Assembly: GCA_937951935.1 (NCBI GenBank)
Contig: CALGAM010000207.1
Span: 1-24,065 of the forward strand
Length of the DNA: 24,065 nucleotides
Direction: 5' to 3'
DNA from: an uncultured Micromonospora sp.
Lineage (GTDB): Bacteria; Actinomycetota; Actinomycetes; Mycobacteriales; Micromonosporaceae
Positions 14,771-22,195 of this stretch are shown here, piece after piece; position 1 is the stretch's first letter, and every line of letters begins with the position of its first letter. Below the pieces are notes generated by a model, which saw only the letters and a program-made list of their open reading frames with translations, did not search any database and was not told where the DNA came from. The position numbers and the translations under genes were made by a program.

Positions 14771-15538
14771 TCAGCGGGCCCCGCCGTTGACGTAGAGGGT
14801 CTGGCCGCTGACGTACGACGCGTCGTCGCTGGCCAGGAAGGCGATCACCGCCGCGACCTCCTCGGGCTGGCCGACCCGGCGCAGCGGGGTCCTCTCGGCA
14901 GCCTGCCGCTGGTGCTCCTCCGGGGTCGACCCGACCCGCTGCGCGGTGGCCGCGGTCATGGCGGTCGCGATGTAGCCCGGCGCGACCGCGTTGACGGTGA
15001 TGTTGAACGGGCCGAGCTCGATGGCGAGGGTGGCGGTCAGCCCCTGGACACCGGCCTTGGCCGCCGCGTAGTTGACCTGGCCCCGGTTGCCCAGCGCCGA
15101 GCGGCTGCTCAGGTTGACGATCCGGCCGTACCGCGCGGGCACCATGTGCCGCTGCGCCGCCTGACAGCAGAGGAACATGCTGGTCAGGTTCGTCTTCAGG
15201 ACGGCTTCCCAGTTCTCCAGCGGCATCTTGAACAACAGGTCGTCGCGGGTGATGCCGGCGTTGTTGACCAGCACGTCGAGCCGTCCGTACGTCTCGACGA
15301 CCCGGTCGATCGCGGCCGGCACCGCGACGGCGTCGGTGACGTCGCAGCCGATCCCGATCGCCCGGCTCCCGCCGGCGGTCAGCTCGGCCGCGACCGCCTC
15401 GGCCCGGTCCGCGGACAGGTCGAGGACGGCGACGGTCGCACCCTCGGCGGCCAGCCGTCGCGCGGTCGCCGCACCGATGCCCTGAGCGCCTCCGGTGACG
15501 ACGGCCACCTTCCCGGCGAATCTGTTCACGTCTCTCAC
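14771..15538 (-). CDS. SDR family 3-oxoacyl-(ACP/CoA) reductase, FabG-like
   Basis: 255 residues, a classical short-chain dehydrogenase. Landmarks are the nucleotide site VTGGAQGIGAA (15-24), DVTD at 66-69, NNAG at 92-95, Asn118, and the catalytic Ser145, Tyr157 and Lys161 in NLSSRSALGNRGQVNYAAAKAG, then NAVAPGYIATAMT and the end YVSGQTLYVNGGAR. The GN-GQ-NY pattern is that of FabG and acetoacetyl-CoA reductases, which reduce 3-oxoacyl thioesters with NADPH. Next to a MaoC hydratase and under a divergent TetR gene, a role in acyl-CoA or polyhydroxyalkanoate-type metabolism is more likely than housekeeping fatty acid synthesis (inference). GTG 15538 is used; GTG 15529 is an alternative with GGGGTGAGAG before it. 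Confidence 0.93.
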   Translation of the reverse strand: MRDVNRFAGKVAVVTGGAQGIGAATARRLAAEGATVAVLDLSADRAEAVAAELTAGGSRAIGIGCDVTDAVAVPAAIDRVVETYGRLDVLVNNAGITRDDLLFKMPLENWEAVLKTNLTSMFLCCQAAQRHMVPARYGRIVNLSSRSALGNRGQVNYAAAKAGVQGLTATLAIELGPFNITVNAVAPGYIATAMTAATAQRVGSTPEEHQRQAAERTPLRRVGQPEEVAAVIAFLASDDASYVSGQTLYVNGGAR

Positions 15539-15619
15539 CCCAGAGTCCCAGTCCGCGCCTCGCCCGGTGGTGTGCGCGTCCCGCCGACGGCTCGGCGGGA
15601 CGCCGCCGGTTCCGTCGAT

Positions 15620-15649
15620 AAACTAGCGGTGCAAGTTTTGTTCCGTCCA
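15620..15649 (-). promoter_or_regulatory. fabG promoter with TetR-type operator
   Basis: On the minus strand TGGACG (15649-15644), an 18-bp spacer and TAGTTT (15625-15620) form a plausible promoter for the fabG-maoC operon. The inverted repeat AAACTAGC-GGT-GCAAGTTT (15620-15638, 7 of 8 positions symmetric) covers the -10 and part of the spacer, where a TetR dimer would block RNA polymerase. It lies between the divergent fabG and tetR genes. Confidence 0.55.
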
Positions 15650-15702
15650 GCCCCGGGAGGGGGTGGCGGGCCGACCACGACCAGGTGCGGGGAGGTGACG
15701 CG

Positions 15703-16380
15703 TTGCCGAGACCCCGGCAGGCCCTGCTGAGCCGGCAGCGGATCGTCGAGGCCGCCGCCGCCCTGATCGACGCGGAGGGCCTGGCGGCGCTCTCCACCCG
15801 GCGGCTCGCCGCCGAACTCGGCGTACGCGGCCCCTCGCTCTACAACCACTTCGCCACCAAGGACGAGATCCTCGACGCGGTGGCGGACAGCATCATCGCC
15901 CAGGTGGACGTCTCGGCGTTCGGCAGACTGGACTGGCGCGAGGCGCTGCGCCACTGGGGCCTGTCCTACCGGGCGGCCCTGGCCGCCCACCCGAACATCG
16001 TCCCGCACCTGGCCCGGGGACCGGGACGCCGGCCGGCCGGGCTGGCCATGGCCAACGCCGTGTACGGCGGCCTGGTCGCGGCGGGCTGGCCACCCGCCCG
16101 GGCCACCCACATCGGCGCGCTGATGCGCTACTTCGTGACCGGTTCGGCACTCGGCTCGTTCGCCCGGGGGTTCGTCCCGGACCCCGACCTCTACCGCGAG
16201 CGGTACCCGCACCTGAACGAGGCGCACCGGCTCGCCGAGCACCAGCGCAGCGTCGACGAGGGCGCGTTCGTCCTCGGCCTGGACGCCCTGATCGACGGGC
16301 TCGCCCGAACCTACGAGCGGACGATCGGACCGCTGCCCCCGCTGGCCACCGACACGACGTCGACCCCGGAAGCGCGGTGA
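15703..16380 (+). CDS. TetR family transcriptional regulator
   Basis: The N-terminal HTH is RIVEAAAALIDAEGLAALSTRRLAAELGV with LYNHFATKDEILDAVAD as the typical end of the DNA-binding domain. A helical ligand domain follows that resembles the TetR_C class (HPNIVPHLARGPG, FVTGSALG). I place the start at TTG 15703, preceded by GGGGAGGTGA 4 nt upstream; the longer frame from GTG 15685 contains this ribosome binding site inside it. The gene is divergent from the fabG-maoC operon, with an operator-like repeat in the 164-bp gap, so it most likely represses that operon and responds to an acyl-CoA or related ligand. Family firm, start moderate. Confidence 0.92.
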   Translation: MPRPRQALLSRQRIVEAAAALIDAEGLAALSTRRLAAELGVRGPSLYNHFATKDEILDAVADSIIAQVDVSAFGRLDWREALRHWGLSYRAALAAHPNIVPHLARGPGRRPAGLAMANAVYGGLVAAGWPPARATHIGALMRYFVTGSALGSFARGFVPDPDLYRERYPHLNEAHRLAEHQRSVDEGAFVLGLDALIDGLARTYERTIGPLPPLATDTTSTPEAR

Positions 16381-16488
16381 CCGCGGCGCCGACACGCCGC
16401 CATTCTCGGGGCGCCCGCGGCGCCACCACGCCATCCCCGGTGACCGCGCGTCCGCCGACGTGGTATCTACCTGCCGGACCGACCGGCA

Positions 16489-16529
16489 CCGCCGACAGGA
16501 GCGGGAGCCGGCGCCGCCGACAGGAGCGG
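16489..16529 (+). repeat. 16-bp direct repeat containing the GH3 ribosome binding site
   Basis: CCGCCGACAGGAGCGG occurs at 16489-16504 and again at 16514-16529, a 25-bp period. The second copy supplies AGGAG 6 nt before ATG 16533 of the GH3 gene; the first is a duplicate too far away to be used for that start. It looks like a small tandem duplication of the leader. Confidence 0.75.
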
Positions 16530-16532
16530 AGA

Positions 16533-19307
16533 ATGAGGATTCGACCCGGGGTGATCGTCGTCACCGTCGGTGTGCTCCTCCTCGGCGGCGCGGCCCCGCC
16601 GACCGAGGTGGGGCGCCCGTCGCTCCCGCCGGCCGGACTGGGCAACGACGGCGGCCTGCCGATCTACCTGAACCGGTCGTACTCGCCCGAGGAGCGGGCG
16701 GTCGACCTGGTGTCACGGATGACACTGGCGGAGAAGGCCGCCCAGATGATCAGCAGCCGGTCGGCCGCGCTGCCCCGGCTCGGCATCGAGGCGTACGGCT
16801 GGTGGAACGAGGCGGCGCACGGGGTGGCCCGGGCGGGCACCCGACACGACGCCAACCCGCCCACCCTCGTCAACACCACCTCCTACCCGGTCAGCCTCTC
16901 GCTCGGCGCCACCTGGAACCCCGACCTGGTCTACCGCGAGGCCACCGCGATCGCCGACGAGGCCCGGGAGGTGGCCCGGGACAACCGTCTCGACCTCCAC
17001 GTCTACACCCCCACCGTCAACCTCGCCCGCGATCCGCGCTGGGGCCGCACCGACGAGGCGTTCAGCGAGGACCCGCTGCTCACCGCCGCGCTCGCGGCGC
17101 AGTTCGTCAACGGGATGGAGGGCAAGGACCGCGCCGGCCGGCCGCTGCCGGAAGGCGGCGGCTACCTCAAGACCAGCACCACGCTCAAGCACTACGCGGC
17201 CAACAACAGCGAGTTCGACCGGCGCACCGGCACGGCCGACATGGACGACCGGACGCTGCGCGAGTACTACACCGCGCAGTTCCGGGAGGTGATCGCCCGC
17301 AGCGCACCGGCGTCCATCATGACCTCGTACAACAGGGTCAACGGGTGGCCGACCACCGCCAGTGGCTACCTGATGACCGAACTGGCCCGGCAGACCTTCG
17401 GCTTCACCGGCTTCTTCACCTCGGACTGCGACTCGATCCGCGAGATCCAGCACGGCCACCGCTGGCGGCCACCGGGCCGTGCGGAGCCACTGGACCACGT
17501 CGAGCGGCACGCGTACGCCAACGCGGCCGGCCTGGACCTGAACTGCCAGCAGGGCTACCACGACCGGTGGAACTACGCCACCACCATCCCCACCGCGATC
17601 GCCCGCGGCATCACCACACCGACCGGACGCCACTCCGAGGCCGACGTCGACACCTCCCTGGTCCGGCTGCTGGCCACCCGGATCCGGCTCGGCGAGTTCG
17701 ACCCGGCCGAGGAGGTGCCGTGGGTGACCGCGGCCCGGACCCGGGTGCCACCCGGCAGCTGGACGAACTCGGACGCCAACCGCGCCGTGACCCAGACCCC
17801 GCAGCGGCTGGCGCTGGCCCGCGACGTCGCCGGCGAGAGCATCGTGCTGCTGCGCAACGAGCCGGCACGGCGGCGGGCCGGCGGCGTGGAGCGCACCGGT
17901 CGCGCGGGGGACGCCGGTCCGGCCGGGGAGGCACCGCTGCTGCCGCTGCGGGTTCCCCGCTCCGGGCCCTACCGGGTGGCGGTGCTCGGCCACCACGCCA
18001 ACCCGCCCACCGTGTACCACGGCGGGTACTCCAGCATCCAGGCCAGCGCCGGCCGGGCCAACGAGGTCAACGGCTACCAGGGGATCCGGGCCGCCGTCCA
18101 GGCGATCAACCCGGACGCCGTCGTCGACCACCTGCCCGGAGTCACTCCCGGCAGCCTCGCCGAGGTCGACCCCGCGTCGGTCGAGGCCGTCGCCGACTAC
18201 GACGTGGTCGTCGTCTACGCCGGCACCGACGACCGACACTCCCGCGAGGACGTGGACCGGCAGAGCCTGGCCCTGCCCGGCGCCCAGACGGCGCTGATCC
18301 GCGCGGTCGCCGCCCGCAACCCCAACACCGTCGTCTACCTGGAGACAGTCGGTCAGGTCGAGGTCTCCGACTTCGCGGCCGACGTGCCGGCGATCCTCTG
18401 GAGCTCGTACAACGGGCAGCGTCGGGGCGAGGCGCTCGCCGACGTGCTGCTCGGCGCCCGCAACCCGAGCGGCCGGCTGCCGTTCACCTGGTACCGGGAC
18501 ACCGGCCAGCTCCCGCCGATCGACGACTACCGGATCCGGGCCACCGCCGACGGGTCGTACCCCGGCCGGACGTACATGTACTTCACCGGCACGGTGTCGT
18601 ACCCGTTCGGCCACGGGCTGAGCTACACCCGTTTCGCGTACTCCCGGCTGGCCGTGGACCGCCGGAGCGTGGACGCGAACGGCACGGTCCGTGTCAGTGT
18701 CGACGTCACCAACACCGGCCGAATGCCGGGCGCCGAGGTGGTCCAGCTCTACGTCGGCACGCCGAACGCGCCGGCCGGCCTGGAACGCCCGGTGAAGCGG
18801 CTGCGCGGATTCCAGAAGATCTGGCTGCGCCCACACGAGACCCGGCGGGTCGACTTCACCGTCGCCGTCGCCGACCTGGCCTTCTTCGACGAGCGGCTCG
18901 GTCGGTATGTCGTCGACCCAGGGGAGTACACGTTCCAGGTCGGCCCGTCGAGCGCGGCGGACGACCCGCGGCTGCGGGCCCGGGTGACCGTGCACGGCAC
19001 CCTACGCCCGACGCTGTCGGTGGTGACGGTGGCCGCACCGGTGCTGCTGCCCCCGGGCAGCGCCGTGACGCCGAGACTGACCATCGCGCTCAGTGACGAC
19101 CGCCGGTACGGCTACCGGGCCGAGGGGGCCAGCACCCCGCTGCCCGCCGGGGTCACCGTGCGGTACCGCAGCAACCGGCCGGCGGTGGTGGACGTGGACC
19201 CGGCCGGGGTGATCCGGACGATGTCGACCGGAGTCGCCACGATCACCGCGAGTGTGACGTACCAGGGCGTCACCCGGTCGGCCGAGTTCGTCGTCGGGGT
19301 GCGCTGA
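16533..19307 (+). CDS. Secreted GH3 glycoside hydrolase (beta-xylosidase/beta-glucosidase type) with Ig-like tail
   Basis: 924 residues. The signal peptide is at 1-22 (MRIRPGVIVVTVGVLLLGGA), without a lipobox Cys. The GH3 N-terminal barrel spans about 45-400, with GYGWWNEAAHG-type substrate loop (AYGWWNEAAHGV), PTVNLARDPRWGRTDEAFSED, LKHYAANN (Lys219, His220) and the nucleophile Asp298 in FFTSDCDSIREI. The GH3 C-terminal domain starts at about 465 (VAGESIVLLRNE) with YVFGHGLSY-type loop YPFGHGLSY near 690, then an FnIII-like domain (705-810) and a C-terminal bacterial Ig-like (Big2-type) domain (about 845-924). The WWNE-AAHGVAR and NLARDPRWGR motifs resemble beta-xylosidase members, so xylo-oligosaccharides are the best guess. 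ATG 16533 has AGGAG 6 nt upstream and opens the signal peptide; the frame before it is not coding. The upstream gene is tetR, 152 bp away. Confidence 0.95.
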   Translation: MRIRPGVIVVTVGVLLLGGAAPPTEVGRPSLPPAGLGNDGGLPIYLNRSYSPEERAVDLVSRMTLAEKAAQMISSRSAALPRLGIEAYGWWNEAAHGVARAGTRHDANPPTLVNTTSYPVSLSLGATWNPDLVYREATAIADEAREVARDNRLDLHVYTPTVNLARDPRWGRTDEAFSEDPLLTAALAAQFVNGMEGKDRAGRPLPEGGGYLKTSTTLKHYAANNSEFDRRTGTADMDDRTLREYYTAQFREVIARSAPASIMTSYNRVNGWPTTASGYLMTELARQTFGFTGFFTSDCDSIREIQHGHRWRPPGRAEPLDHVERHAYANAAGLDLNCQQGYHDRWNYATTIPTAIARGITTPTGRHSEADVDTSLVRLLATRIRLGEFDPAEEVPWVTAARTRVPPGSWTNSDANRAVTQTPQRLALARDVAGESIVLLRNEPARRRAGGVERTGRAGDAGPAGEAPLLPLRVPRSGPYRVAVLGHHANPPTVYHGGYSSIQASAGRANEVNGYQGIRAAVQAINPDAVVDHLPGVTPGSLAEVDPASVEAVADYDVVVVYAGTDDRHSREDVDRQSLALPGAQTALIRAVAARNPNTVVYLETVGQVEVSDFAADVPAILWSSYNGQRRGEALADVLLGARNPSGRLPFTWYRDTGQLPPIDDYRIRATADGSYPGRTYMYFTGTVSYPFGHGLSYTRFAYSRLAVDRRSVDANGTVRVSVDVTNTGRMPGAEVVQLYVGTPNAPAGLERPVKRLRGFQKIWLRPHETRRVDFTVAVADLAFFDERLGRYVVDPGEYTFQVGPSSAADDPRLRARVTVHGTLRPTLSVVTVAAPVLLPPGSAVTPRLTIALSDDRRYGYRAEGASTPLPAGVTVRYRSNRPAVVDVDPAGVIRTMSTGVATITASVTYQGVTRSAEFVVGVR

Positions 19308-19339
19308 CCCCGATCGGGTAGCCCGGGCGGGCGGCGGAC

Positions 19340-19368
19340 ACCGCCGACGGCCGACCGGCCCCGGCGGT
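19340..19368. terminator. Weak hairpin between GH3 and ssuD
   Basis: In the 60-bp gap between two convergent genes, ACCGCCG (19340-19346) can pair with CGGCGGT (19362-19368), with GGCC/CCGGCC pairing possible in the loop. A bidirectional terminator is expected here, but this structure is only moderate and touches the ssuD stop. Confidence 0.35.
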
Positions 19369-20462
19369 CACCCGACGGCGGCGCCGAGCGGTGCCGCCAC
19401 GCGGCCGAGCCGGGTCAGGGGCAGGACGTGCCGGCCGACCCGCAGCGCCTCCTCCCGGTGCGGCCACCCGGAGAGAATGAACTCGTCGACCCCGAGGTCG
19501 GCGTACTCGTCGAGCCGGGCCGCGACCTCGGCGTAACTGCCGACCAGCGCGGTCCCGGCGCCCTCCCGGACCAGACCGATGCCGGCCCACAGGTTCGGCG
19601 CGACGGTCAGCCCGTCGGTGGTGCCGCCGTTCAACGCCGTCATCCGGGCCTGCCCGACCGAGTCCATCCGGGCGAACCGTGCCTGCGCGGCGGCGATCCG
19701 TTCCGCGCTCATCCCGGCCAACAGCCGTTCCGCCTCGGCCCACGCCTCGTCGGCGGACTCGCGGGCGATGACGTGCAGCCGCACCCCGACCCGCAGGGGC
19801 CGCCCCGCCGCCAGGGACCGGATCCGGGCGACCCGGGTGGCGACCGCGGCCGGCGGCTCCCCCCACATCAGGTAGACGTCGGCCTGCCGGCTCGCGACCG
19901 CCTCGGCCGCCGGCGACGCCCCACCGAAGTAGATCGGCGGCGGCGTGGCGACCGGGCGGGTCTTCCCGCCACCCTCGACCCGGTAGTACCGGCCGGCATA
20001 GTCGTACGGCTTCCCGGAGAACTCCCGCCGGAGCACCTCGACGAACTCGGCGGTCCGCGCGTACCGCTCGTCGTGGTCGAGGAAGTCGCCGTACGCCCGC
20101 TGCTCGACCGGGTCGCCACCGGTCACGATGTTGATCGCCAGCCGGCCGCCGGTGAGCTGCTGGAACGTGGCGGCCTGCTGCGCGAGCAGCGTGGGCAGGG
20201 TGAAACCGGCCCGGACCGCCACCAGCAGGCGGATCCGCTCGGCGTGCTGGGCGACGGCGGTGCAGACGATCCACGGGTCGGGGCAGCCCGAGCCGACCGG
20301 GGTGAGGACGCCGGTGAACCCGGACTCCTCGGCGGCCCTGGCGACCTCGCTGAGATAGCCGACGGTGGCGGCCCGCGGGTGCCGGGCCGCGCCGGCCTCG
20401 ACCGTCGCCGAACCGACCTGGTCTCCGTCGCCGGACGTGGGAAGGAACCAGAGGAAACTCAC
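19368..20462 (-). CDS. ssuD: FMNH2-dependent alkanesulfonate monooxygenase (LLM class)
   Basis: 364 residues with the luciferase-like TIM barrel and SsuD-specific stretches: MSFLWFLPTSGDG, GVLTPVGSGCPDPWIVCTAV (region), LTGGRLAINIVTGGDPVEQR, YGDFLDHDERYARTAEF, PPPIYFGGASPAAEAVA, DVYLMWGEPPAAV and RVGVRLHVIARES. It uses FMNH2 and O2 to split C1-C10 alkanesulfonates into aldehyde and sulfite, supplying sulfur. GTG 20462 opens the family N-terminus; AGGAAGGG is about 12 nt upstream. It is the last gene of the sulfur operon. The FMN reductase (SsuE) and the sulfonate ABC transporter that usually accompany it are not in the window. Assignment strong; taurine or other sulfonate preference not readable. 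Confidence 0.93.
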   Translation of the reverse strand: MSFLWFLPTSGDGDQVGSATVEAGAARHPRAATVGYLSEVARAAEESGFTGVLTPVGSGCPDPWIVCTAVAQHAERIRLLVAVRAGFTLPTLLAQQAATFQQLTGGRLAINIVTGGDPVEQRAYGDFLDHDERYARTAEFVEVLRREFSGKPYDYAGRYYRVEGGGKTRPVATPPPIYFGGASPAAEAVASRQADVYLMWGEPPAAVATRVARIRSLAAGRPLRVGVRLHVIARESADEAWAEAERLLAGMSAERIAAAQARFARMDSVGQARMTALNGGTTDGLTVAPNLWAGIGLVREGAGTALVGSYAEVAARLDEYADLGVDEFILSGWPHREEALRVGRHVLPLTRLGRVAAPLGAAVG

Positions 20463-20509
20463 GAACGGATCGACCCTTCCTGTGATTGACCGGAGGTGGC
20501 GCGGCGGAC

Positions 20510-20532
20510 CGGTGGCCGGAGCCGGGCCACCG
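20510..20532 (-). other. Intercistronic hairpin between the exporter gene and ssuD
   Basis: CGGTGGCC (20510-20517) pairs perfectly with GGCCACCG (20525-20532) around a 7-nt loop in the 96-bp gap before ssuD. A larger imperfect pairing (GGTGGC with GCCACC) may surround it. It could protect the upstream mRNA or attenuate ssuD relative to the exporter. No U-tract, so probably not a full terminator. Confidence 0.4.
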
Positions 20533-20558
20533 ATCCGCCACCCCCCTCGCCCGCCTCC

Positions 20559-21785
20559 TCAGCCGGTGAAGTTGCGGAACAACAGGGACGCCAGAGCCAA
20601 CGCGAGCACCAGGTTGGCCACGGTCGCGCTGGCGAACACGGCGATCGGCCGCCAGCCCGCCTCGCGCAGCGAGGCGACCCGGAACTCCAGCCCGATGCTG
20701 ACGAAGGCGAGGATGAGGAACCAGGTCCGCAGGTCGTTGACGACCCCGATGACCGCCTTGCCGTCCGACCCCGCGACCTTGAGGTACCAGGTGGCGATCA
20801 CGGACGCGGCCACGAAGCCGAGAACGAACTTCGGGAACCGCTCCCAGAGCGCGCCGAGGCCGGGCCGGGCCGCGCCGGGCCGCCGCTCGACCTTCAGGGC
20901 GAAGTACGCGGTCAGTGCCACGGCCACCACGCCCATCAGCGCGTTCTGGGTCACCTTGACGATGCTGGCGATCTGCAGCGACTCCTCACCCGCCAGGGCG
21001 CCGGCCGCGGTCACCGCCGCCGTGGTGTCGATGTTGCCGCCGATCCACGCCCCGGTGACCGCCGGTTCGAGGCCGAGCACGTCGGCGAGCCAGGGCAGGA
21101 GGAAGATCGACGGCAGCGCGAAGACGATGACCAGGCTGGCCGCGTACGCCAGCTGCTCCCGCCGCGCGCGGACCGCGCCCGCCGCCGCGATCGCCGCGCT
21201 GACCCCGCAGATCGAGACGGCCGAGGCGAGCAGGGCCCGCAGCCGGTCGTCCAGCCCGAACCTGCCCGCCAGCCACCAGGTGAAGAGGAAGACCCCACTG
21301 ATCAGCAGGATCGCCTGGACGATGGCCGGGCCGGCGGCGCTGGCGATCACCGACAGGTTGATCGAGGCACCGAGCAGTACCAGACCGGTCTTGATGAAGA
21401 ACTCGGTCCGGAACGCGGCGGCGATCCGGTCGCGGATCCCGAGCAGCGTGACGGCGACGTTGCCGAGCAGACCGAGCAGGATCGCGTACACCGGGTACTC
21501 GATCGCGCTCGCGATGTCCTCGACCGCGGTGTCGGCGGCGAACTCCGGAACGTTCAGTTCGAGGTAGCGGGTCAGCCCGGCCAGTGCGAGGACCACCAGC
21601 AGGCCGAGCGCGGTCCAGCCCCAGAAGGCGCCGGACCGGACCGACCCGCCGGTGGGCACCGCGGCGACGGAACCCTCGGCGGTGCTGGTCGGGCTGGTTT
21701 CCGGCGCGGCCGGCGTGGCCGCGGTGGAGGCGGGAGTTGCCGCTGCCGTGGACTCACCCGGCAGCCGGGCGGCGTCGGCGGTCAT
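20559..21785 (-). CDS. YeiH/UPF0324-type putative sulfate (sulfite) exporter
   Basis: 408 residues. The first 50 are Ala/Thr/Pro/Ser-rich and cytosolic-looking, followed by about ten membrane segments from residue 54. Family stretches include FFIKTGLVLLGASINLSVI, ASAVSICGVSAAIAAAGAVRA (region), WIGGNIDTTAAVTAAGALAG and VNDLRTWFLILAFVSIGLEF, matching the YeiH family annotated as putative sulfate exporters. Experimental knowledge of the family is limited, and some members are linked to sulfonate metabolism. ATG 21785 overlaps the stop of the 48-aa gene by one base (TGATG), so translation is coupled. Upstream of ssuD, it may remove sulfite or sulfate released from sulfonates, or import a substrate. 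Many longer relatives carry an extra N-terminal span beginning EDW; here that span seems to be the separate 48-aa protein. Confidence 0.85.
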   Translation of the reverse strand: MTADAARLPGESTAAATPASTAATPAAPETSPTSTAEGSVAAVPTGGSVRSGAFWGWTALGLLVVLALAGLTRYLELNVPEFAADTAVEDIASAIEYPVYAILLGLLGNVAVTLLGIRDRIAAAFRTEFFIKTGLVLLGASINLSVIASAAGPAIVQAILLISGVFLFTWWLAGRFGLDDRLRALLASAVSICGVSAAIAAAGAVRARREQLAYAASLVIVFALPSIFLLPWLADVLGLEPAVTGAWIGGNIDTTAAVTAAGALAGEESLQIASIVKVTQNALMGVVAVALTAYFALKVERRPGAARPGLGALWERFPKFVLGFVAASVIATWYLKVAGSDGKAVIGVVNDLRTWFLILAFVSIGLEFRVASLREAGWRPIAVFASATVANLVLALALASLLFRNFTG

Positions 21786-21931
21786 CAGGGCACCACCCCC
21801 GTGGGGATCACGCCGACCAGGACCAGCAGGAGCAGGACCAGGCCGAGAATCGTCGCGGCCCAGTCCTCGTTGATGGCGAATCTGCTCTCGGCCGCCGTCG
21901 GCGCGGCCGATGGATCGGTACTGTCACTCAT
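21785..21931 (-). CDS. 48-aa single-span membrane protein, coupled to the YeiH-type exporter
   Basis: ATG 21931 has GAAGGAA about 7 nt upstream, and the gene ends in TGATG with the exporter start, so it is well supported despite its size. The N-terminal 20 residues are Ser/Ala/Thr-rich. Then comes FAINEDWAATILGL followed by a single hydrophobic helix (LVLLLLVLVGVIPTGVV) to the end. The NEDWA-LG sequence just before the span resembles the very N-terminus of longer YeiH-family transporters (EDW-AV-LG). I infer that it is a detached first helix of the transporter rather than an unrelated peptide. The family parallel is from memory and not verified by alignment. Confidence 0.78.
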   Translation of the reverse strand: MSDSTDPSAAPTAAESRFAINEDWAATILGLVLLLLVLVGVIPTGVVP

Positions 21932-22102
21932 CGTCGAATTCCTTCGGGGGGTACGAAGTGATGAGGGCGATGGCTCGGCCCGGCGGCCGGACGTACGGGT
22001 GATCCCCCGGATCGCCGGGTGGATGGGAGGGGTGGCCGGGGCCCGCGCGACCGCCGAGGGCGGTCACGCCGGGTACGTCGGACGTGCGGCCAAGCCGCGG
22101 GG
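21932..22102 (-). other. Leader RNA between leader peptide and first structural gene
   Basis: 171 bp between the leader-peptide stop and the 48-aa gene. On the minus-strand RNA there are hairpins GCGGC-ttg-GCCGC just after the leader-peptide stop, GACCGCC-ctc-GGCGGTC (plus-strand 22049-22065) and CCCGG-cgat-CCGGG (22006-22019). None is followed by a U-tract. The layout suits an attenuator, possibly Rho-dependent, but competing structures were not computed. Confidence 0.45.
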
Positions 22103-22195
22103 TCAGCGGTGCGGCGTACCGCGGCGACAGAGGTCAGCCGCGATCCGCATCAGGTCGACAGCCCGACGGCTGATGAGACGGACCCCGATAAGCAC
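22103..22195 (-). CDS. 30-aa cysteine-containing leader peptide of the sulfur operon
   Basis: GTG 22195 to TGA 22103 encodes a 30-residue peptide whose core LISRRAVDLMRIAADLCRR matches, by pattern, the short actinobacterial leader peptides found before sulfur-assimilation operons (SRR-VDL-R-A--LCRR). A single Cys codon (TGT, residue 23) is followed by two Arg codons. There is no Shine-Dalgarno; the -10 GAATAT ends 6 nt before the GTG, so the transcript should begin at the start codon. Such peptides are thought to let ribosome stalling at Cys codons, when charged tRNA-Cys is scarce, switch on the genes behind them. Here those are the 48-aa protein, the exporter and ssuD. Coding status is strongly suggested by the motif; the mechanism is inferred. 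Confidence 0.82.
   Translation of the reverse strand: MLIGVRLISRRAVDLMRIAADLCRRGTPHR

Noticed and set aside
14265..15797. Extension of the MaoC frame upstream to a 510-codon protein
   Set aside because: The extension overlaps fabG in another frame and is low complexity. MaoC homology begins at ATG 14732.
16460..19096. 878-codon plus-strand frame and a 760-codon antisense frame over the GH3 gene
   Set aside because: Both are shadows of the GH3 gene with biased composition and no domain signal.
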